NCBI GenBank assembly: GCA_023428205.1
Contig: JAEYZB010000118.1
Coordinates: 1 to 5,446, forward strand
Reading direction: 5' to 3'
Length of the DNA stretch: 5,446 nucleotides
Source of the DNA: Bacteroidota bacterium
GTDB taxonomy: Bacteria > Bacteroidota > Bacteroidia > Chitinophagales > LD1
Below the pieces are notes generated by a model that was given only the letters and a program-made list of their open reading frames with translations, did no database searches and had not been told where the DNA came from. The position numbers and the translations under genes are program-made. Shown piece by piece: positions 1-5,265 of this stretch. The first letter of the stretch is position 1; each line of letters begins with the position of its first letter.

Positions 1-493
1 GTGTGCCGCTGACAACCGCTTTGCCGTTTTCTTCGCTTACTTGTGCATCAAACTTGGCCGGCTTTGTAATTCCTTTAATGGTCAAATCTCCTGCCAAACC
101 ATTTTCGCCTTTTTGAAATGTCAGAGAGGCAGTCGGGAATTCCGCTATGTTGAAAAAGTCAGGAGACTCTAAATGTCCTTTCAATTTTCCATTCCATTCC
201 GGATCTGTCAAATCAATTACGACAATGGTTGTCAAGTCGATAGTTGCCGTTCCGCTAGAGAGCGCACCGTTTTCTACTACGAAAGAGCCTTCTTTCAGTT
301 TCACGGTTCCATTGTGTTCACCCGTTACTTTTTTACCGAACCATTGAACCTTTGATGAGTCTGTATCAACATTGAAAGTTCCTGAAATTGCAGCAACTTC
401 AGTAGCTTCTTCTTTTGCTTTCGGAGTGCAAGCAGTCAAAAATCCCGCACCCAGTACGGCAAATGTCATAATTTGGAATGTTACTTTTTTCAT
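1..493 (-). CDS. YceI-family lipoprotein (C-terminus cut by window edge)
   Basis: The minus strand is open from an ATG at 493 to the left edge, giving 164 residues and no stop. The N-terminus is a lipoprotein signal: Lys-Lys, a hydrophobic stretch (residues 5-19) and the lipobox LTAC with Cys22 as the lipidated residue. A charged linker (PKAKEEATE) leads into a YceI-like beta-barrel: VQWFGKKVTGEHNG (49-62) and WNGKLKGHLESPDFFNIAEF (100-119) fit the family's conserved W-x-G-K and HL-S-DFF-x-x-x-FP patterns, followed by LTIKGITKPAKF (137-148). YceI proteins are periplasmic or envelope lipocalin-like barrels that bind isoprenoid-type lipids in the structures known; the physiological role is usually unclear. 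A lipid anchor makes this an envelope protein. KEE six residues after the Cys could resemble a Bacteroidota surface-export signal, but that is speculative. The gene is divergent from map; probably 20-40 residues are missing. Family call is firm, ligand unknown. Confidence 0.9.
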   Translation of the reverse strand, partial: MKKVTFQIMTFAVLGAGFLTACTPKAKEEATEVAAISGTFNVDTDSSKVQWFGKKVTGEHNGTVKLKEGSFVVENGALSSGTATIDLTTIVVIDLTDPEWNGKLKGHLESPDFFNIAEFPTASLTFQKGENGLAGDLTIKGITKPAKFDAQVSEENGKAVVSGT

Positions 494-594
494 AGCATTT
501 AAAATTTATAGCGCAAGATAAGAAAGTTTTCTCTCGGTTTCTGTGCCGGCTACACTATGCCTTATTGCTGAATTTATTTAGGTTTGCGCCCGTA
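494..594. promoter_or_regulatory. Divergent yceI/map intergenic region with candidate map -7 element
   Basis: These 101 bases must hold the starts of two divergent transcripts. On the plus strand TAGGTTTG (579-586) matches the Bacteroidota -7 consensus TAnnTTTG exactly, but no TTG lies 19-23 bases upstream where the -33 element should be, so the promoter is only a candidate. If it works, the transcript would begin at about 590-593, only 2-5 bases before the map ATG at 595. For yceI on the minus strand the best I see is the imperfect TATCTTGC (complement of 513-520). Neither gene has a Shine-Dalgarno-like site, as is usual in the phylum. Confidence 0.35.
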
Positions 595-1398
595 ATGGGA
601 AAGATAAACGTAAAAACAGACGAAGAGGCGGCAATTATCAAAGCGAATGGTTTGATTTTGGCAGGAGCAATTGCTACCGTGGCGAAAGAAATCAAGGCGG
701 GTGTAAATGGTTTGTATTTGGATAAGCTCGCGGAAGAATATATTCGCGATAATGGCGGTACACCATCATTTAAAGGACTCTACGGATGTCCGTCTTCTAT
801 TCTCATTAGTGTAAATGAAGATGTCGTTCACGGCATTCCGAATGCGCGTGTATATAAAGATGGCGACATTATTTCGGTGGACGCGGGTGTTTTTAAAAAC
901 GGCTTTCACAGCGATAGTGCTTATACCTTGGCGTTGGGCAATGTAGCTGAAGAAACCATGCAGTTGCTACGTACAGCTAAAGAGGCATTGTTTTTAGGTA
1001 TTGCCGAAGCAAAAGCGGGCGCATGGACGGGCGACATCGGGTTTGCCATTCAAGATTATTGTGAGCGCAAACACGGCTACCGCTGTGTGCGCGAGTTGGT
1101 GGGGCACGGCATAGGAACCTCGTTTCACGAAGACCCGCAGGTGCCGAACTATGGCAAAAAAGGCAAAGGCGACAAATTACCTGAAAATTGTGTGATTGCG
1201 ATAGAACCGATGGTCAATATGGGGCGCAAAGATGTATACACCAAAAACGATAATTGGACGATTGCTACGCAAGACCATAAACCTTCAGCGCACTATGAAC
1301 ACACGGTTTGCGTGAGAAAAAGCGGTGCAGAAATTTTGACTTCGTTTGCTGAAATAGAGGCTGCCATAAAAAACAACAAGGAACTGCAATTTGTGTAA
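595..1398 (+). CDS. map: Type I methionine aminopeptidase
   Basis: This cytosolic metalloenzyme removes the initiator Met from nascent proteins whose second residue is small; it is normally essential. The 267-residue product has the compact bacterial type Ia length with no N-terminal extension. Counting from the ATG at 595, all five metal ligands are visible: Asp96 (SVDAG), Asp107 (HSDSAYT), His171 (VGHGIG), Glu204 (AIEPMV) and Glu235 (HYEHTV). Also present are His79 (VVHGIP), His178 (SFHEDP) and Trp221 (NWT), which lie at the same numbers as in the E. coli enzyme. That agreement supports the ATG at 595. The frame stays open to a TTG at 565, but this would add ten residues (MLNLFRFAPV) that the family does not need and would read through the candidate -7 element. 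In many bacteria map sits in a ribosomal-protein or secY cluster; here it stands alone between divergent and convergent neighbours. Identification is very secure. Confidence 0.97.
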   Translation: MGKINVKTDEEAAIIKANGLILAGAIATVAKEIKAGVNGLYLDKLAEEYIRDNGGTPSFKGLYGCPSSILISVNEDVVHGIPNARVYKDGDIISVDAGVFKNGFHSDSAYTLALGNVAEETMQLLRTAKEALFLGIAEAKAGAWTGDIGFAIQDYCERKHGYRCVRELVGHGIGTSFHEDPQVPNYGKKGKGDKLPENCVIAIEPMVNMGRKDVYTKNDNWTIATQDHKPSAHYEHTVCVRKSGAEILTSFAEIEAAIKNNKELQFV

Positions 1399-1426
1399 AC
1401 CGCAATTCCCTGTTGGAATATTTTTT
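1375..1426 (+). terminator. Probable terminator region of map, with two alternative hairpins
   Basis: A short hairpin is formed by ATTCC (1405-1409) and GGAAT (1415-1419) with a 5-base loop, followed at once by A and six T (1421-1426), the layout of a weak intrinsic terminator. A longer competing hairpin pairs AACAAGGAACTGC (1375-1387, inside the map 3' end) with GCAATTCCCTGTT (1402-1414), 11 of 13 positions pairing. The two share 1405-1414 and cannot form together. The perfect palindrome TTTTCGCGAAAA (1423-1434) follows and may help termination from either side. No folding energy was computed. Confidence 0.4.
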
Positions 1427-1438
1427 CGCGAAAAGAAT

Positions 1439-1906
1439 TTAGAATTTAATGACGAGCGGGCTGAACGGCTCATCGTTCATTACATATTTGCCCGATAGCG
1501 GTTGGCTGGATTCATCAGGAGTTAATCTCACATCCATATCTACAAACGCAATGTCTTTGCGAATTCGTTTGGGTGCAGAGGCATCATATCCATTCACTTT
1601 AAACACTAATTTGGATTTCGCATCTACTTTGCTTTTATCAATGGCTAAGGCGTAATTTCCTTTTTCGTCTACCGCAGCATTAATAATTCCTTCGCCTAAC
1701 TGCGCAACATTCAACTTTGCATTGGCAATTGGGTTAGAAGAAGCCACGTCAATCAATCGTCCGGTAATGATAATCACATCGGGGTGACTCACTACGCTGT
1801 TCAGTACAGCTTGTGTGGCGGGAACTAATTTTCCGCTGAATTTACTTTGTGCGTTTACTGAAATGCCCGCTAACGCAAAAACAAGGGCGAAATAAAACCT
1901 TTTCAT
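1439..1906 (-). CDS. Small secreted protein with carboxypeptidase-regulatory-like domain
   Basis: The 155-residue product starts with a clear type I signal peptide: Lys2-Arg3, a hydrophobic core (residues 4-15) and a likely cut after Val-Asn-Ala19, so the mature protein begins with Gln20. A mature N-terminal Gln, which can cyclise to pyroglutamate, fits the 'Q-rule' described for Bacteroidota signal peptidase I substrates. Residues about 45-128 read like a carboxypeptidase D regulatory-like beta-sandwich: IITGRLIDVASSNPIANAKL (46-65) is the usual opening (ITGxVxD-x-x-PIxxAxV), then GNYALAI (83-89) and FKVNGYDAS (102-110). The last 27 residues are unassigned. In larger proteins this domain sits at the N-terminus of TonB-dependent receptors or on peptidases; here there is no barrel, peptidase or sorting domain, so the job is unknown, perhaps binding or structural in the periplasm. 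The gene converges on map, diverges from ferritin, and has a good promoter at 1958-1989. Confidence 0.82.
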   Translation of the reverse strand: MKRFYFALVFALAGISVNAQSKFSGKLVPATQAVLNSVVSHPDVIIITGRLIDVASSNPIANAKLNVAQLGEGIINAAVDEKGNYALAIDKSKVDAKSKLVFKVNGYDASAPKRIRKDIAFVDMDVRLTPDESSQPLSGKYVMNDEPFSPLVIKF

Positions 1907-2197
1907 ATAGTTATAATTTAAAAGATGACGTATCGAAGTTTAGGCTGTTGTGATGTGCAAATATAACGTAACCGTTCCCGTAAATACAAGTGTTTATGCG
2001 GAAATTGCAATGAACGAACGGGATGTTTAAGCGAACGATAGACGCATTATTTTCTATTAACAAACCGCTTCCGTGAACGGTCGTGTTTTCTCAATGAACC
2101 GTTTATAAGTAGCGAGATTCTTTGTCCTTTAATTTTCAAGATTCAATTATCAATCTATTAATTATTCTGTACTTTTACCGCAATAAAATTTACAATT
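1907..2197. promoter_or_regulatory. Divergent spacer upstream of ferritin, with GAACG cluster
   Basis: This 291-base spacer contains no credible ORF. It holds the left-facing promoter at 1958-1989 and a run of short repeats. GAACG occurs at 2012-2016, 2016-2020, 2033-2037 and 2075-2079, and its complement CGTTC at 1973-1977; a near copy GAACC is at 2096-2100. TGTTTATGCG (1991-2000) and TGTTTAAGCG (2024-2033) are 9/10 identical and exactly 33 bases apart. CCGTGAACGG (2071-2080) is a near-palindrome. The ferritin promoter is not clear: TACTTTTA (2170-2177) is one base off the -7 consensus but lacks a TTG at -33. The last 80 bases before the ferritin ATG are very AT-rich, typical of a Bacteroidota translation start. 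The repeats may be operator sites, but no known regulator box was recognised. Confidence 0.4.
1958..1989 (-). promoter_or_regulatory. Bacteroidota-type promoter for the secreted-protein gene
   Basis: Read on the minus strand, TATATTTG (complement of 1958-1965) is an exact match to the -7 consensus TAnnTTTG, and TTG (complement of 1987-1989) lies 21 bases upstream, within the accepted spacing for the -33 element. The predicted transcription start is about 1951-1955, giving an AT-rich leader of roughly 45-50 bases before the ATG at 1906. A dyad at 1981-1996 covers the -33 element. Confidence 0.55.
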
Positions 2198-2719
2198 ATG
2201 TTGAACAAAAAAATAGAAAAGGCGTTGAATCGACAAGTGTTGCTTGAGGCTGAATCCTCACAATATTATTTAGCAATGGCTTCGTGGGCGGAAAATAACG
2301 GATATAATGGTGTAGCAAATTTCTTTTATATACATGCAGATGAAGAGCGTTTGCACATGCTAAAGTTGATTAAGTATGTCAATGAGCGTGGTGGGAGAGC
2401 GGAAATTGCGGCTCTGCCGAAAGCCGATACGAATTTCTCTTCGCTGCAAATAGTATTTCAAAGTTTATTGAAACACGAAATAAATGTTTCCAGTGAAATC
2501 AATGACTTAATTGAAATTTGTCTGAAAGAAAAAGACTACACCACACACAACTTTTTGCAGTGGTATGTTGCCGAACAAATAGAGGAAGAAGCATTAGCCC
2601 GAAACATTTTGGATAAACTCAATCTGATTGGTTCGGATAAAGGTGGATTGTATCTTTTTGACCGTGATTTGGCGGGCTACAAACCGGCTTCTGCCGGGGC
2701 AAATAAAGGAAACGCATAA
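2198..2719 (+). CDS. ftnA: Ferritin (bacterial non-haem, FtnA-like)
   Basis: Ferritin forms a cytosolic 24-subunit shell that oxidises Fe(II) and stores iron as a ferric mineral. The 173-residue product has the length and four-helix pattern of bacterial FtnA and aligns without gaps to the E. coli protein over much of its length. The ferroxidase ligands are all present: Glu17, Glu50 and His53 (HADEERLHM), Glu94 (KHE) and Glu130, with Gln127. The third-site residues Glu49, Glu126 and Glu129 are also there (YVAEQIEEE, 123-131), as is the conserved Tyr24. NFLQWYV (118-124) is a family signature. There is no haem-binding Met pattern typical of bacterioferritin, and the length and C-terminal GLYLFDRDL helix rule against Dps. 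The last 13 residues (Lys162 onward) are a low-complexity Ala/Gly/Lys tail that need not be structured. The gene is probably monocistronic: divergent spacer upstream, strong terminator downstream. Iron or oxidant control is expected for the family but no Fur-like box was recognised. Confidence 0.96.
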   Translation: MLNKKIEKALNRQVLLEAESSQYYLAMASWAENNGYNGVANFFYIHADEERLHMLKLIKYVNERGGRAEIAALPKADTNFSSLQIVFQSLLKHEINVSSEINDLIEICLKEKDYTTHNFLQWYVAEQIEEEALARNILDKLNLIGSDKGGLYLFDRDLAGYKPASAGANKGNA

Positions 2720-2773
2720 AACGACCTCATTTTTTCGTACCACTTCAAATGGATGCAAAAAACGAGCAGATGC

Positions 2774-2806
2774 AAAAATCCCGCACAATTTTTGTGCGGG
2801 ATTTTT
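2774..2806. terminator. Strong bidirectional intrinsic terminator between ferritin and antiporter
   Basis: AAAAATCCCGCACAA (2774-2788) and TTGTGCGGGATTTTT (2792-2806) form a perfect 15-bp stem around a TTT loop. The GC-rich core (CCCGCAC/GTGCGGG) flanked by A and T runs lets it end transcription from both sides, which suits the convergent genes. It lies 54 bases after the ferritin stop. Confidence 0.9.
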
Positions 2807-2826
2807 ATGTATTATCACAAATGGTC

Positions 2827-2857
2827 AAAAAAAGCGAGCAAGGTTCACTCGTTTTTT
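2827..2857 (-). terminator. Intrinsic terminator overlapping the antiporter stop codon
   Basis: Read on the minus strand, AAAAAACGAG (complement of 2848-2857) pairs with CTCG (complement of 2835-2838), then, after one bulged C, with the T run (complement of 2827-2833). The 9-base loop contains the TGA stop codon (complement of 2845-2847). The upstream arm is the last coding bases of the antiporter gene. With 2774-2806 downstream this makes two terminators in series for the minus-strand transcript. Confidence 0.6.
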
Positions 2858-5112
2858 GCTTCTGAAATAATCAACGTGGAAGGAATATCCGAGAGCCACA
2901 GGCTTTTGTTCTCAATGTTTTTCTTCCAGCTTTCTAAACTGATGAGCATTAAATCTTGCTCGTGCAAGAAATTTTTTTCAATTGCTTTTTGACTTTGCAG
3001 CGTAATGTGGTTCGGAGTATTTTGCTCTATTGCGCGAATTTTTTCTTTTGCTTCCGCATTATTTTTTATTTGCCCCTCCGCATCAAGCGCGATAATCTGT
3101 GCGCCTGTATTGTGAATTAGCTTTTGCGCATACGGAATTAGAAAACGATCTTTTTCACTAAACAATGGAATAAAAACGCGCTCTGCTTTCGTGAAGTTTT
3201 TATCCATTAGAACGCCCACCGGTACTTGCGATTTGGAAAGTATCTGTTTTGTTTGTTCATCAAAAAGGGTTTCTTTTCCTATAATCGTGTTCAGCAATTT
3301 TTCAGGGTTGATAATTCGTGTGGTGAAGCCGAGCAGCTTTCCCAATAAACTTCCTTCGTAAATAGATTGCGGAAGTCCGATTAGAAGTAAATCGTAATCG
3401 CCTTTATTGGCTACATTGGTTATTTCATGGTCTATATCCGTAGCTGCTTTAAACAATGTAGTGATTTTCTGTTTCAGATGTGTGGCTTCTTCCACCACAG
3501 GCTTGAAACTTTCTTTCTCAAAATCATCTATATCGTAGTTCGGCAATTCGCTCACAGGCGGAACATACAGCGCGGTAATTACTGCGTTATCGTGCAGCTT
3601 TTTTGTCAGGCTGTTCGCCAGTTTCAATAATGCTTTGCCTGCTTCAGGTTTGCCGAACGAAAACAGAATTTTGTATTTACTAATCGTTCTGATTTCCTTG
3701 GGAATTTCTTCGCTTTCTGATTTAAAAATGCGATTGATTAGATCCAAAACAGGGCCGGTCATAAAGGTTGTTGTCAGAGCCATAATTACCATCATGGAAA
3801 ACAGCTCCACACTCAATACTCCCAAATCAAAACCAATATTCAGTACAACTAATTCCATCAGGCCTCGGGTGTTCATCAGTGCGCCAATGCTCAAACTGTC
3901 TTTCCAGTTTTGTCCGACAAATTTTGCCGCCAATGCGCTTCCAATAAATTTTCCGGCAACGGCTACCACAATGATAACGCCTGTTATTGCCCACAAATAG
4001 GGTTCATTCAGTAATCCGATTTGCGTCCTTAATCCGGTAAATACAAAAAATAGCGGCAGCAATAAGACTAAGGCAATGTCTTCTATTTTTTCAATAAAAA
4101 GATTTCTGAATTTTATGTTTTCAGGCATAATTGCACCCGCCATAAATGCTCCAAACAGCGCGTGAATGCCGATGATTTCAGTAGCGTAAGCGGAAACAAT
4201 AAGCATCAGAAAAAATATGGCAACAATTTGTTTGCTCAAACTTTCTTTTGTGGAATAAAGATCGCCAATACGTTTTAGGAATGGACTCACTACATATATC
4301 ATCAAAGCAATGTAAGTAAGTGCTAATGCGATAGTGAAAATGGTGCTTGTAAATGACCCCGCTTTTACAATCGCAATAACAGCCGCCAATATGCACCAAG
4401 CGGTAATATCATCGGCTGCGGCACAAGTGATAACGATTGCGCCTAATTTCGTTTTTTGAATGTTGCGTTCCTGTACAATTCTTGCTAATACAGGAAAAGC
4501 CGTGATGCTCATGGCAATTCCCATAAATAAACTGAATGACAAAAACTGTACGCCCTCGGGTGCAAACGATAGATAAATAAAATAGGCTAATCCAATTCCT
4601 AATGTAAAGGGAACAATAATGCTTGCGTGACTGATTACGATAGCGTCTTTGGCTTTGTTTTGCAGTACTTTTAAATCCAATTCCATACCCACAATGAACA
4701 TGAAAAGGATTAATCCGATTTGACTGAGAAATTGCAAATTTCCCAGCGATTGTTGAGGGAAAAAGGTTGCTGAAAACTCAGGGAAATACAGTCCCACCAA
4801 TGACGGACCTAAAACAATTCCTGCAATCATTTCGCCTATTACAGTGGGCTGTCCGATTTTGGAACATAGCCAGCCGAATATTTTCGCGACAACAATAATG
4901 GTGGCAATTTGCGCCAGTAAAAGAGCTAAAGGATGCTGTATATTATGCGCTAAAGAATCTACAAAATCAGCCCATTGGCTTTTCTCAGAAATAAAAACGG
5001 CAATATTTTTCCCATGCTCCAATCTCGCACCCAGTATAATAAGCCAATACATTAAGGCGGAAAAAACGCCAATGAGACCGGTATAAAAAATACCGTTTTT
5101 ATACTTTTTCAT
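2845..5112 (-). CDS. CPA2/CHX-like monovalent cation/proton antiporter
   Basis: This 755-residue inner-membrane protein probably exchanges K+ or Na+ for protons in pH and ion homeostasis. One extra helix (8-29) and a 30-residue, probably periplasmic segment precede a Na+/H+-exchanger core of about 12 helices (62-458). Core signatures are GQPTVIGEMIAGIVLGPSLV (87-106), the SITAFPVLARIVQE stretch (202-215) and AAADD (231-235), whose acidic pair is the expected ion/proton site. MNTRGLMELVVLNIG (413-427) is highly typical of plant CHX and fungal Kha1 exchangers. The cytosolic half (about 478-755) looks like two universal-stress-protein-like domains: KILFSFGKPEAGKALLKLA (481-499) to YDLLLIGLP (573-581), and RVFIPLFSEKDRFLIPYAQK (645-664) to LMLISLESW (721-729). 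There is no GxGxxG Rossmann/RCK domain as in KefB/KefC. Start ATG at 5112 follows directly after an in-frame TAG. No partner gene is adjacent. Family firm; cation not decidable from sequence. Confidence 0.92.
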   Translation of the reverse strand: MKKYKNGIFYTGLIGVFSALMYWLIILGARLEHGKNIAVFISEKSQWADFVDSLAHNIQHPLALLLAQIATIIVVAKIFGWLCSKIGQPTVIGEMIAGIVLGPSLVGLYFPEFSATFFPQQSLGNLQFLSQIGLILFMFIVGMELDLKVLQNKAKDAIVISHASIIVPFTLGIGLAYFIYLSFAPEGVQFLSFSLFMGIAMSITAFPVLARIVQERNIQKTKLGAIVITCAAADDITAWCILAAVIAIVKAGSFTSTIFTIALALTYIALMIYVVSPFLKRIGDLYSTKESLSKQIVAIFFLMLIVSAYATEIIGIHALFGAFMAGAIMPENIKFRNLFIEKIEDIALVLLLPLFFVFTGLRTQIGLLNEPYLWAITGVIIVVAVAGKFIGSALAAKFVGQNWKDSLSIGALMNTRGLMELVVLNIGFDLGVLSVELFSMMVIMALTTTFMTGPVLDLINRIFKSESEEIPKEIRTISKYKILFSFGKPEAGKALLKLANSLTKKLHDNAVITALYVPPVSELPNYDIDDFEKESFKPVVEEATHLKQKITTLFKAATDIDHEITNVANKGDYDLLLIGLPQSIYEGSLLGKLLGFTTRIINPEKLLNTIIGKETLFDEQTKQILSKSQVPVGVLMDKNFTKAERVFIPLFSEKDRFLIPYAQKLIHNTGAQIIALDAEGQIKNNAEAKEKIRAIEQNTPNHITLQSQKAIEKNFLHEQDLMLISLESWKKNIENKSLWLSDIPSTLIISEAKNE

Positions 5113-5199
5113 CTATTGTTTTCCCTTTTTAAGGTTAGTTATCTGAGCCTTTCTATCGCTAAAGATTGATTGTCGTAAGTCGGTCGAAATATTGCTCAT
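5113..5199 (-). other. 28-codon upstream ORF abutting the antiporter start
   Basis: An ATG at 5199 opens a 28-codon frame (begins MSNISTDLRQ, ends LKKGKQ) that stops at TAG (complement of 5113-5115). That TAG sits directly before, and in frame with, the antiporter ATG (TAG-ATG). The peptide would be hydrophilic and rich in Lys, Gln and Ser, with no signal or membrane segment. It could be a translationally coupled leader ORF or simply chance: 28 stop-free codons are not rare. It occupies the stretch where the antiporter promoter would also be expected, and no good TAnnTTTG site is visible there. Kept as a candidate only. Confidence 0.25.
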
Positions 5200-5214
5200 G
5201 GGGCGAATCTAAAA

Positions 5215-5248
5215 TAAAAAAGAGGACTATTGCAAGTCCTCTTTTTTA
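5215..5248. terminator. Bidirectional intrinsic terminator upstream of the antiporter
   Basis: TAAAAAAGAGGACT (5215-5228) and AGTCCTCTTTTTTA (5235-5248) form a perfect 14-bp stem with the loop ATTGCA. On the minus strand the hairpin starts 17 bases after the stop of the right-hand gene and ends in a T run, so it should end that transcript and keep the antiporter gene, which lies in the same direction, as a separate unit. Confidence 0.88.
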
Positions 5249-5265
5249 ATATCAATTGTCAATTT

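Noticed and set aside
147..355. Two plus-strand ORFs over the yceI gene
   Set aside because: Both are antisense to the YceI coding sequence and overlap each other in different frames, with no family signature.
565..594. TTG at 565 as an earlier start for map
   Set aside because: It adds ten residues with no family counterpart and crosses the candidate -7 element. The ATG at 595 puts the catalytic residues at or within one position of the E. coli numbering.
2117..2124. ATTCTTTG as the ferritin -7 element
   Set aside because: The TTTG half matches but the required TA is AT, and there is no TTG at the proper distance upstream.
2752..2778. Direct repeat GATGCAAAAA (2752-2761 and 2769-2778)
   Set aside because: Two short A-rich copies 17 bases apart beside a terminator; too little to call an element or attachment site.
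3635..4000. Plus-strand ORF of 121 codons inside the antiporter
   Set aside because: It is antisense to conserved membrane helices of a well-supported gene, has no recognisable domain and no promoter; it is a shadow frame. The same holds for 3427-3630, 4178-4399 and 4844-5086.
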